A stretch of 54,009 nt of DNA, taken from the NCBI GenBank assembly GCA_900540545.1, contig UQGJ01000012.1:1-54009 (forward strand), read 5' to 3'. The stretch comes from an uncultured Eubacteriales bacterium (GTDB taxonomy: Bacteria; Bacillota; Clostridia; Oscillospirales; Oscillospiraceae). Below the pieces are notes generated by a model, which worked only from the letters and a program-made list of their open reading frames with translations, ran no database searches and had not been told where the DNA came from. The position numbers and the translations under genes were made by a program. Shown in pieces: positions 18,856 through 26,199 of the stretch; position 1 is the first letter of the stretch, and each line of letters starts with the position of its first letter.

Positions 18856-20508
18856 TTATTCCGCCCAGCCGTAGGCCTCCACCAAGCGGGCCATAATGAC
18901 CAGGCTCTCTTCCCGGGTCAGAGACGCCTGGGGCGCGAAGCCGCCCTTGTCGTTGCCTTTCATAATGTTGTTCTGGTAGGCATAGTACACATAGGGAACG
19001 GCCCACTCGGCGATGTCCATGGCGTCATAGTAGAAGGCCAGATTCTGCATCTGGTCTGGAATCTTCACGTCCCGGACCTTGCCCACGAAGAGGCAGAGCA
19101 TCTTGGCCGCCTCCTGGCGGGTGATGGTTCGGTCCGGGGAGAAGGTAGTGTCCGACGTGCCGTTGATGATGCCCAGCAGATAGGCCTTCTTCATATCCTC
19201 GGCCAGCATGTGACCGTCGATGTCGGTGAATTTCTCCAGCTTGGTGGCGCTGGCGGGGGCCGTGGTCTTTTTCACGCTCTCGTACATGCTCACCAGCAGG
19301 TGGGCGAACTCGCCCCGGGTGATATTGCTCTGGTAGTTGCCCCACAGCATGGGCGGCACCAGCTCTGTGTCATAGAGCTGGTCCACCTCGGCCCTGGCCC
19401 AGGCGCTGACGCTCTCCGTGCTGTTCACCAGATAGCTGCTGCCCACGGAGACGGACCCGGAGACCGACTTGGGGGTATTGGCGTTGTCGCTCTGATTGTT
19501 CCCCAGCTGCCCGTCTTTGTTCCGCCCCCACGCATACAGGCTCCCGCCCTCGGTGACGGCCAGATTGTGGTAGACCCCCGCAGAGAGGAAGGCCATCTTC
19601 TGGCTGGTAGAGACTGTCACCGGCTTGATCTGGGCGTTGGAGAATTTCCCATTGCCCAGCTGCCCGTACTCGCCGTAGCCCCAGGTATACACCACGCCCT
19701 TATCCGTCAGGGCCATGGAGGACTCATTACCGGCGGCCACCTGGACGGCCCCCTTGATCCCCTCTACCGCCGCGGGGCCGGTGTTTTTCTCGCTGCTGCC
19801 CAGCTCACCGTAGCTGTTGCTGCCCCAGGCGTACACCGTGCCGTTGTAGCCCACGGCCAGAGAGTGGCTATATCCCGCGGCCACGTCAATGATGTCCACC
19901 AGTCCGGGCACCTGGACCGGCGTGGTGCGGCTGGTGGTAGTGCCGTCGCCCAGCTGGCCTTTGCCGTTATCGCCCCAGGCGTAGACCTCACCGCTGGTGG
20001 TCAGGGCCAGACAATGCCTGCTGCCGGCGGAGATGGCCGCGATCCGGCTCAGGCCGGGGACCTGCCTGGGCGTGTTGCCGATGGTCCACTGCCACACGGT
20101 GCCGTCGCTCTTCAGGGCCAGGATGCCGGTCTGTCCAGCCGCGATGGCCGTCACTCCGCTGATCCCGGCGTTCCAGGGCTCCGGCGACACGCCGCCGCCC
20201 CAGGTATAGACGGTGCCGTCGTATTTCAGGGCCACAGAGAAATCGTCCCCCGCCGCCACCGACACGGCGGAGACGCCCTGGACCTCCACCGGGCTCTTAG
20301 AGGCGGTCACGTCGGCGGGCTGGCCCAGCTGGAGGGCGTCATTGGAACCCCAGGCCAGGACGGTGCCGTCCTCCTTGATGGCCAGGGTGTGAGACATACC
20401 GCCCGCCGCCACGCTGCTGCGGGTGTCGGTCCCCGCCGCCAGGACGGGCAGGGTGGAGACCAGGAGGGTCAAGACCAGGGCCCATGCGATGTACTGTTTC
20501 CGTCTCAT
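18856..20508 (-). CDS. Secreted RCC1-repeat protein with C-terminal SLH domains
   Basis: A 550-residue surface protein. Residues 1-25 are a signal peptide (WALVLTLLVSTLPVLA). From about 30 to 370 run six or seven RCC1-type repeats with the recurring pattern VAAGxxHxLALxxDGxVYAWGxNxxGQLG, predicted to form a beta propeller. From about 390 to the end are S-layer homology modules (TRGEFAHLLVSMYE; FTDIDGHMLAEDMKKAYLLGIINGTSDTTFSPDRTITRQEAAKML; YAYQNNIMKGNDKGGFAPQASLTREESLVIMARLVEAYG). These bind pyruvylated wall polymer and hold the protein on the cell surface. The propeller likely displays a binding activity. The promoter is divergent from the DUF3783 gene. Confidence 0.9.
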   Translation of the reverse strand: MRRKQYIAWALVLTLLVSTLPVLAAGTDTRSSVAAGGMSHTLAIKEDGTVLAWGSNDALQLGQPADVTASKSPVEVQGVSAVSVAAGDDFSVALKYDGTVYTWGGGVSPEPWNAGISGVTAIAAGQTGILALKSDGTVWQWTIGNTPRQVPGLSRIAAISAGSRHCLALTTSGEVYAWGDNGKGQLGDGTTTSRTTPVQVPGLVDIIDVAAGYSHSLAVGYNGTVYAWGSNSYGELGSSEKNTGPAAVEGIKGAVQVAAGNESSMALTDKGVVYTWGYGEYGQLGNGKFSNAQIKPVTVSTSQKMAFLSAGVYHNLAVTEGGSLYAWGRNKDGQLGNNQSDNANTPKSVSGSVSVGSSYLVNSTESVSAWARAEVDQLYDTELVPPMLWGNYQSNITRGEFAHLLVSMYESVKKTTAPASATKLEKFTDIDGHMLAEDMKKAYLLGIINGTSDTTFSPDRTITRQEAAKMLCLFVGKVRDVKIPDQMQNLAFYYDAMDIAEWAVPYVYYAYQNNIMKGNDKGGFAPQASLTREESLVIMARLVEAYGWAE

Positions 20509-20529
20509 TCTGTGTTCCCCCTTTGTCTA

Positions 20530-20580
20530 AGTTGGTATCATTGCCGCTTTATGGTTATTATATCATGGTACAATCATAAC
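20530..20580. promoter_or_regulatory. Overlapping divergent promoters
   Basis: Forward, an extended -10 TGGTACAAT (20566-20574) serves the DUF3783 gene. On the minus strand a TATAAT (20557-20562) serves the RCC1-SLH gene. The two -10 regions almost abut, so transcription in one direction could impede the other. The -35 elements are weak. Confidence 0.45.
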
Positions 20581-20618
20581 TTCCAGCCGTATTTCTTTCT
20601 CTGTCAGGAGGTCTCTCT

Positions 20619-21008
20619 ATGTCCGGTCCATGTATTCTCTACTTCAACCCCATCCCCCTGTCCGACCTCTCCCGCCTCCGCGCGGCGGCGGACAGCCTGG
20701 GGGCGGAGCTGCGTCCGGTCACGGCCGGGCAGCTCGGCCAGTCCATCGGCTTTCTGGCCGGTCTGCCGGATTGCCCGGAGCGGCCCGGTGGGGGCGGCGG
20801 GCCAGCGCCCGCCGAGCCGGTGATGATTTTCTGCGCCTTTCCCCCCGACCGGCTGGACGCCGCCCTGGACGCCCTGCGGGCCCAGGGCCTGTCCGCCCCG
20901 CTGAAGGCCGTCCTCACCCAGACCAACCGCACCTGGTCCTTCGCCCGGCTGGCCGGGGAACTCCAGGCGGAACGGGAATCCATCGCCCGCTCGCTGAAAA
21001 AGAGCTGA
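20619..21008 (+). CDS. DUF3783 family protein
   Basis: A 129-residue cytoplasmic protein of unknown function. The family signature is visible in the second half: VMIFCAFPPDRLDAALDALRAQGL, then APLKAVLTQTNRTWSFARLAGELQAERE, closing with a Lys-rich tail. The N-terminal half (ILYFNPIPLSDLSRLRAAADSLGAE) forms the paired alpha/beta unit seen in these proteins. A Pro/Gly-rich loop (about 55-68) is an expansion. The ATG at 20619 follows CAGGAGG. It is followed by about 190 bases with only a possible leader before the exporter genes. Function is unknown. Confidence 0.75.
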   Translation: MSGPCILYFNPIPLSDLSRLRAAADSLGAELRPVTAGQLGQSIGFLAGLPDCPERPGGGGGPAPAEPVMIFCAFPPDRLDAALDALRAQGLSAPLKAVLTQTNRTWSFARLAGELQAERESIARSLKKS

Positions 21009-21198
21009 TTTTCTCCCCTCCCGCAAACTTTCCGCCCCCCGGGACCGTCTCATTACCGTAGCACAGGGGGAAACCCGCTGAAAAAGGCGGAAGTTTCGCG
21101 GAATATCCTTGCATACGGACCCTGAATGGGATATTCTATTGAATTGGCGCGGGACCCTGTCCCGCCTGATTTTACCTTCATTTGAGGGAGGCACCCCC

Positions 21199-21969
21199 TT
21201 GGACTACGACAAACTGCTGACCCTCAGCGGCGATCTGGGTTATGAGCTGCTGATGAGCGGCGCGGAGATTTACCGGGTGGAGGAGTCCGTCCGCTATCTG
21301 CTGGAGGCTTACGGCGTGGAGAGCGGCGAGGTGTTCGCCATCCCCAACTGCATCATCGTGGGCTTCGCCGCCCACGGCCAAAAGCCCCTGACCCGCATCC
21401 GCCGGGTGGGGGGCCACGGCACCGACGTGAGCCAGTTGGAGGCCCTCAACGCCCTGTGCCGCCGTCTGTGCCGGGAGACCCCCGACATGGACGAGGCCCG
21501 CCGCCTCTTCGACGAGGTCCTGGCCAACCAAGCGGGCTTTTCCCTCCCCAAGCAGCTGGCGGCCTACTTCCTGACCACGGCGGCCTTCTGCCTCTTCTTC
21601 GGCGGCACCCTGGCCGACGCGGCGTGCAGCGGCGCCTGCGGCGTGGCCATCGGCCTGTGCTTCACCTTCATGAGCCGCCTGGGCACCAACATCTTCTTCA
21701 AAACCATCGCCGGGGGCTTCGTCAGCGCCCTGGTGGCGGCGGTGCTGGTGTTCTGCGGCCTGGGGGTCCACCAAAACCTCATCATCATCGGCGCCCTCAT
21801 GGCCCTGGTGCCGGGGCTGGTCATCACCAACTTCATGCGGGACATCATGGCCGGCGACATGATCTCCGGCCTCAGTAAGCTGGGCGAGGCCCTGCTCACC
21901 GGGGCGGGCATCGCCCTGGGCACCGGCCTGGCCCTGAGCCTGACCCGTATGCTGGGAGGTGTCCTCTGA
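21199..21969 (+). CDS. Threonine/serine exporter, large N-terminal half (ThrE family)
   Basis: Of 256 residues, this is the DUF1212/ThrE_1 half of a split amino-acid exporter. A cytoplasmic N-terminal domain of about 110 residues (LMSGAEIYRVEESVRYLLEAYG, then NCIIVGFAAHGQ, with TRIRRV) precedes about five hydrophobic helices beginning near residue 130 (LAAYFLTTAAFCLFFGGTLADA) and ending at LALSLTRMLGGVL. The signature VPGLVITNFMRDIMAGDMISGLSK is clear. I prefer the TTG start at 21199, which has GGGAGG eight bases upstream and gives the usual length. An ATG 30 codons earlier has no ribosome site. The stop overlaps the next start (TGATG). Confidence 0.88.
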   Translation: MDYDKLLTLSGDLGYELLMSGAEIYRVEESVRYLLEAYGVESGEVFAIPNCIIVGFAAHGQKPLTRIRRVGGHGTDVSQLEALNALCRRLCRETPDMDEARRLFDEVLANQAGFSLPKQLAAYFLTTAAFCLFFGGTLADAACSGACGVAIGLCFTFMSRLGTNIFFKTIAGGFVSALVAAVLVFCGLGVHQNLIIIGALMALVPGLVITNFMRDIMAGDMISGLSKLGEALLTGAGIALGTGLALSLTRMLGGVL

Positions 21970-22430
21970 TGGCATTTTTGGACTGGTTCCTCCCCTGCTT
22001 TTACGCCTTTGCCGCCTGCCTGGGCTTCTGCGTCCTGTTCAACGTCCGGGGCCTGGGCGCGGTGCTGTGCTCCCTGGGCGGCGCGCTGGCCTGGCTGGCC
22101 TATCTAGTGGCCGGGCCTCTCACCGGCGGCAACGACCTCATGCAGTACTTCTGGGCCGCCGTGTTCCTCTCGGCCTATTCCGAGGGCATGGCCCGGGTCC
22201 GCAAGTGCCCCGTCACCGGCTACATGCTGGTGGCCTTCCTCCCTCTAGTCCCCGGCGCGGGCATCTACAATATGATGGAGGCCGCCCTGAACGGGGACAC
22301 GGAAAACTTCCTCAACATCGGCCTGCACACCCTGAGCATCGCCGGGGCGCTGGCCGTAGGCGTGCTGGTGGTGTCCTCACTGGTCCGGATGCGGACGGTG
22401 TTTCGGCGTCGTAGTGTACGGCGGTCCTAG
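21969..22430 (+). CDS. Threonine/serine exporter, small C-terminal half (ThrE_2/DUF3815)
   Basis: A 153-residue membrane protein with about four helices, supplying the second half of the ThrE fold. Its PGAGIYNMMEAALNGD motif matches the P-G-x-x-x-Y motif of the family. It is translationally coupled to the large half, and both are needed for transport in characterised relatives. The C-terminus is Arg-rich (FRRRSVRRS). The exported substrate cannot be told apart among Thr, Ser and related compounds such as succinate exported by YjjP/YjjB. Confidence 0.85.
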   Translation: MAFLDWFLPCFYAFAACLGFCVLFNVRGLGAVLCSLGGALAWLAYLVAGPLTGGNDLMQYFWAAVFLSAYSEGMARVRKCPVTGYMLVAFLPLVPGAGIYNMMEAALNGDTENFLNIGLHTLSIAGALAVGVLVVSSLVRMRTVFRRRSVRRS

Positions 22431-22530
22431 AGACCCCGGTTTTCTGCTGTATGGGCTGCCGTCCCCGTCTCGCCCGCATGCGAAATTATCAAGTCTTCCT
22501 TCTTAATTCTTCATTGCCTGGAGGTTCCCC

Positions 22531-23220
22531 ATGCCCCGTTACGACTTCGTCCTTCTGGACGCCGACAACACCCTGTTCGACTTCGACGCCGCCGAGCGCG
22601 CCGCTCTGCGGCGGGCCATGGAGGAGCGGGGCTATCCCTTCAACGCCGAGACCGAAGGGGCCTACCTCGCCATCAACCGCGCCCTGTGGGCCGCCTTTGA
22701 CCGGGGGGAGGTCCCCCAGGAGGTCCTGGTGGTGGAGCGGTTCCGGCGGCTCAACGCCCAGCTGGGCGGCGACGCCGACCCCGTGCGGTTCAACTATGAT
22801 TACCTCACCTACCTGGGCCAGTCCAGCCAGCTCTTGCCCGGCGCGGAGGAATTGTGCCGGGATTTGGCCCGGCAGTGTACGCTGGCCCTGTGTACCAACG
22901 GTGTGGCCCGCGTCCAGCACGCCCGGCTGGAGGCCTCCCCTCTCACGCCCTATCTCAGCGGGGTCTTTATCTCCGAGGAGCTGGGCTGTCAGAAGCCCCA
23001 GGCCGAATTTTTTGCCCAGGTCTTTCAGGCCATGCACATTTCCGACCCTGCCCGCTGCGTCATGGTGGGGGACGGACTGGCCTCGGACATCCAAGGCGGC
23101 ATCAACGCCGGCATCGACACCATCTGGTACGCCCCCAAAGGGCAGTCCCCCCGGCCCGGCATCACCCCCACCCATACCGCCGGTCACTACGACGACATCC
23201 GAAGTCTCATTTTAGACTAA
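22531..23220 (+). CDS. yjjG: HAD-family noncanonical pyrimidine nucleotidase (YjjG-like)
   Basis: A 229-residue cytosolic phosphatase that hydrolyses nucleoside monophosphates, including damaged pyrimidine nucleotides. HAD motif I is LLDADNTLFDFD with nucleophile Asp10 and Asp12; motif II is LCTNG; motif III Lys lies in GCQKPQAEFF; and motif IV is MVGDGLASDIQGG. The helical cap between residues 17 and 90 is the C1 type used by YjjG. The ATG at 22531 is preceded by GGAGGTTCCCC. The 100 bases before it contain a TTCTTCATTGCC segment shared with the region before rlmD (16060-16072). Confidence 0.85.
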   Translation: MPRYDFVLLDADNTLFDFDAAERAALRRAMEERGYPFNAETEGAYLAINRALWAAFDRGEVPQEVLVVERFRRLNAQLGGDADPVRFNYDYLTYLGQSSQLLPGAEELCRDLARQCTLALCTNGVARVQHARLEASPLTPYLSGVFISEELGCQKPQAEFFAQVFQAMHISDPARCVMVGDGLASDIQGGINAGIDTIWYAPKGQSPRPGITPTHTAGHYDDIRSLILD

Positions 23221-23259
23221 ATTTCAAGCCGCAGACAGAGAGAGGAGCACCACAGAACC

Positions 23260-24195
23260 ATGGCAGAGCAACAGCAGCAGCAGGGCGGCAAACGCGTCCG
23301 CCAAAAACAGCGGGTGGGACTCCAGCGGAGGCTGCTCCTGCTGGCCCTTCTCCTCAGCGTGGGGGCCCTGGTGGCCCTCTCTTTGGGGGCGCTGGCCAAC
23401 GCGACCCAGCCGGTCGCCACCCCCGTCCTCACGCCGGAACCGACCCCGGTCCCCACGCCGGAGTCCACCCCCGTCCAGGAGTCCGACGTGGTGGAGGCCC
23501 CCGCCGCCGCCTACGACTTCTCCCTCCCCGCCCCGGAGTCCCTCCCCGTGGACGACGACTACTTCTCCGACGCCGTGTTCCTGGGGGACTCCCGCTCCGA
23601 CGGCCTGCGGCTTTACAGCGGCATCCGGGGGGCCGATTTCCTGGCCTACAAGTCCCTGATGGTCTTTCAGGTCACCGGCACCGGCGGGGTGGACCGCAAG
23701 GTCATCCCCATGAACGGCAACGGTGAGCGGGCCACCGTCCTGGACGCCCTGGACAAAAAGCAGTACGGCAAGGTCTACATCATGTTCGGCGTCAACGAGC
23801 TGGGATACCGGGACGACGAGGGCTTCCACGACGCCTTTGTCCTCCTGGTGGACGAGGTCCGCCAGCGCCAGCCCGACGCGGTCATCTACATACAGTCCCT
23901 GGTCCCCGTGAACCCGGAAAAGGCCCACAAGACCAACCCCGCCGACTGGCTGAACAACGACAAGATCGCGGAGTACAACGACATCCTCCGCCAGGTGGCC
24001 GAGGACACCCACGTGGTCTACGTGGACGTGCAGGAATCCCTGGTGGACGACACCGGGACCCTGCTCTCCGAGGGCACCACCGACGGCATCCACTTCACCA
24101 AGACCTGGTACAAAACCTGGTACGAATACCTCAAGACCCACACCGTGGAGAAAGCCTCCTATGACCGGGGCGAGCTGGCCGTAGGGAATACGTAA
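23260..24195 (+). CDS. Membrane-anchored SGNH/GDSL hydrolase
   Basis: A 311-residue extracellular esterase-type enzyme. A Gln/Lys-rich cytoplasmic N-terminus is followed by one membrane helix (about 24-46), a Pro/Thr linker with TPEPTPVPTP, then the SGNH domain. The nucleophile Ser111 is in FLGDSRSDGL, block III is FGVNELGYRD, and the Asp275/His278 pair is in DGIHFT. Such domains often add or remove acetyl groups on peptidoglycan or glycans outside the cell. ATG 23260 follows GAGAGGAGC. It forms a tight operon with the DUF4358 lipoprotein 12 bases downstream, a pairing that is common in Clostridia. Confidence 0.88.
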   Translation: MAEQQQQQGGKRVRQKQRVGLQRRLLLLALLLSVGALVALSLGALANATQPVATPVLTPEPTPVPTPESTPVQESDVVEAPAAAYDFSLPAPESLPVDDDYFSDAVFLGDSRSDGLRLYSGIRGADFLAYKSLMVFQVTGTGGVDRKVIPMNGNGERATVLDALDKKQYGKVYIMFGVNELGYRDDEGFHDAFVLLVDEVRQRQPDAVIYIQSLVPVNPEKAHKTNPADWLNNDKIAEYNDILRQVAEDTHVVYVDVQESLVDDTGTLLSEGTTDGIHFTKTWYKTWYEYLKTHTVEKASYDRGELAVGNT

Positions 24196-24207
24196 GGAGA
24201 CGATACG

Positions 24208-24678
24208 ATGAAAAAGTCTGTTCCCGTCCTCTGCTGTGCTCTGCTGCTGGCCCTCTCTGCCGCCTGTTCCAGCGGCCAGCCGGAAGCGGCCGCCGCCTAT
24301 GACCCCGCCTCCACCGCCCAGGCCCTGCTGGATTCCGGCGCCTTCTCCCAGGAGCTGGAGGCCCTGGACGCCGACATCATCGCCCCCAACTACGGCCTGA
24401 CGGACGAGCCGGAGGAGGCCGTGGCCTACACCTCCCTGGAGGGCGGCTACGAGCAGCTCGCGGTGCTGAAGCTGGCCGACGAGGCCGCCGCCAAGACCGC
24501 CTGCGACACCCTGACCGCCTACGTGGCCGCCCAGAAGGAGACCGAGGCCGACGTGCAGTACAAGCCGGAGGACCTGCCCAAGCTGGAGCAGGCCGTAGTG
24601 AAGCAGGCCGGGAACACCGTCCTGCTGGTGGTGGCCAACGACTACGCCAAGGCGGACGCGGCGCTGAACCAGAACTAA
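24208..24678 (+). CDS. DUF4358 lipoprotein
   Basis: A 156-residue secreted lipoprotein, lipobox SAAC with Cys20. The DUF4358 fold is recognisable from the pattern FSQELEALDADIIAPNYGL, followed by AVAYTSLEGGYEQLAVLKLAD, the helix AAAKTACDTLTAYVAAQKE, and LEQAVVKQAGNTVLLVVAND. The function is unknown, but the gene regularly follows SGNH hydrolases, suggesting a helper role outside the membrane. The start follows AAGGAGACG. A terminator closes the operon. Confidence 0.85.
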   Translation: MKKSVPVLCCALLLALSAACSSGQPEAAAAYDPASTAQALLDSGAFSQELEALDADIIAPNYGLTDEPEEAVAYTSLEGGYEQLAVLKLADEAAAKTACDTLTAYVAAQKETEADVQYKPEDLPKLEQAVVKQAGNTVLLVVANDYAKADAALNQN

Positions 24679-24680
24679 GC

Positions 24681-24713
24681 AAAGCCCCGGAGATTTCTCC
24701 GGGGCTTTTTCTT
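24681..24713 (+). terminator. Terminator of the SGNH-DUF4358 operon
   Basis: AAAGCCCCGGAGA / TCTCCGGGGCTTT (24681-24708) followed by TTCTTC. Confidence 0.85.
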
Positions 24714-24782
24714 CTTTGGGCAAACTATTTCTCCCCCGTACCCGTCTAACAAACAGAAGCAGGAAAGGATGCGGCCGCCCCC

Positions 24783-25286
24783 TTGAACCGGACTTCGGAC
24801 AACCGCCAACTGTTGGTGGAGCATATCACCGCCCACCAGACGGACCACTACCGTCTGGCGTTCAGCTATGTCAAAAACCGGGACGCCGCCCTGGACGTGG
24901 TCCAGGAGTCCATCGTGAAGGCCCTGACCAAAATCGGCTCCCTGCGGGAGCCGGCCTACCTGAAAACCTGGTTCACCCGCATCCTGCTCAACGAGAGCAT
25001 GAACTACTACCGCCGGAACCGGAACCTGGTCCCCTACGACGAGGTCATGGCCGACTGTCCGGCCCCAGGCCCGGACCCCGGCTTGCGCCTGGACCTCTAC
25101 GACGCCATCGACCGCCTCAGCCCCGACGAGCAGGCCGTCATCCGGCTGCGCTTCTTCCAGGACCTGAAGCTGGAGGAGATCGCCCAGGCCACCGGCGCCA
25201 ACCTGAACACCGTGAAAACCCGCCTGTACAAGGCCCTGAAAAAGCTCAGGGCCCTCACCGGAGAGGAGCTTCCAGATGAACCGTGA
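24783..25286 (+). CDS. ECF RNA polymerase sigma factor (SigV-like)
   Basis: A 167-residue ECF sigma factor. Region 2 covers about residues 15-80 (YRLAFSYVKNRDAALDVVQESIVKAL, LKTWFTRILLNES) and region 4 about 105-155 (LSPDEQAVIRLRFFQDLKLEEIAQATG, NLNTVKTRLYKALKKLR). TTG is the only sensible start; AGGAAAGGA lies about 13 bases upstream, which is long. It overlaps the next gene by 11 bases. The downstream gene is RsiV-like, so the pair matches the SigV/RsiV system, in which lysozyme binding to RsiV releases the sigma factor to turn on wall-protection genes. Direct targets are not identified in the window. Confidence 0.9.
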   Translation: MNRTSDNRQLLVEHITAHQTDHYRLAFSYVKNRDAALDVVQESIVKALTKIGSLREPAYLKTWFTRILLNESMNYYRRNRNLVPYDEVMADCPAPGPDPGLRLDLYDAIDRLSPDEQAVIRLRFFQDLKLEEIAQATGANLNTVKTRLYKALKKLRALTGEELPDEP

Positions 25287-26130
25287 ATGGGACCGCGCCC
25301 GCGGGCGCTACAATGAAATCGAACCCCCGGAGGAGCTGGGCTTTGCCGTGGCCTCCGCCATCCGGGAGGGGGACCGCCGCCGGAAGGGGCGGGGCCGCAT
25401 CTTCCGCAGCCTGAGCGGCGCCGTGGCCGCCTGTGCCTGCTTCGTGGTGCTGGTCAACGCCAGCCCCGCCTTCGCCAGCGCCCTGGCCGATGTGCCCGTG
25501 CTGGGCGCTCTGGCCCGGGTGGTCACCGTGACCAGTTACTCCGTCACCGACCGGGACCACCTCATCGACGTGCGCCTGCCCGCTGTGGAGGACACCGGCC
25601 ACACCGACCTGGAGCAGCGCATCAACACCGAGATACAGACCCGCATCCAGGCCATCCTGGACGCCGCGGAGACCCGCGCCCAGGAGGCCAAAGCCGCCTA
25701 TGTCGCCACCGGCGGCGAGGAAGAGGCGTTCATCCCCATCATCATCGACGTGGACTACCAAATCAAATGCCAGAACGGACGCTATCTCTCCTTCGTGGTG
25801 CAGACCGCCGAGACCCAGGCCAGCGTCTACCAGGAGCTGTTCCCCTACACCATCGACCTGGAGGCGGGGAAGGAGCTGACGCTCCAGGACGTGCTGGGCC
25901 CCGACTACAAGGACATCGCCAACACCGCCATCCGCGCCGCCATCGCGGAGCGGAGCCAGGACCCCCACAACAGCTACTTCGACGGCACCGAGGGCGTGGA
26001 GGGCTTCCAGAGCGTGACGGCCGACCAGAAATTCTACCTCAACGAGAACGGAAACCCCGTAGTCCTCTTCCAGAAATATGAGATTGCCCCCGGATACATG
26101 GGGGTGCAGGAATTCGAGATCGCGCAGTAA
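25276..26130 (+). CDS. RsiV-like membrane anti-sigma factor (DUF3298)
   Basis: A 284-residue single-pass membrane protein. A cytoplasmic N-terminus (1-45) would hold the sigma factor. A membrane helix spans about 47-62 and is followed by ASPAFAS, a plausible signal-peptidase site as in RsiV. The extracellular part has the DUF4163/DUF3298 layout: YSVTDRDHLIDVRLP, DYQIKCQNGRYLSFVVQTAE, then YTIDLEAGKELTLQDVLG and the final strand FYLNENGNPVVLFQKYEIAPGYMG. In B. subtilis RsiV this domain binds lysozyme and triggers site-1/site-2 cleavage. The overlap with the sigma gene supports coupled synthesis. Confidence 0.88.
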   Translation: MNREWDRARGRYNEIEPPEELGFAVASAIREGDRRRKGRGRIFRSLSGAVAACACFVVLVNASPAFASALADVPVLGALARVVTVTSYSVTDRDHLIDVRLPAVEDTGHTDLEQRINTEIQTRIQAILDAAETRAQEAKAAYVATGGEEEAFIPIIIDVDYQIKCQNGRYLSFVVQTAETQASVYQELFPYTIDLEAGKELTLQDVLGPDYKDIANTAIRAAIAERSQDPHNSYFDGTEGVEGFQSVTADQKFYLNENGNPVVLFQKYEIAPGYMGVQEFEIAQ

Positions 26131-26170
26131 AAAAGCAGGGCATCCCAAACTTGGGATGCCCTGCTTTTTT
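26129..26170. terminator. Bidirectional terminator between convergent genes
   Basis: AAAAGCAGGGCATCCCAA and its perfect complement with a two-base centre are flanked by A and T runs, serving the anti-sigma gene and the large SLH gene from either side. Confidence 0.88.
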
Positions 26171-26199
26171 ACTGGTCTGCTTCCGCGCCGGGGGCGCTC

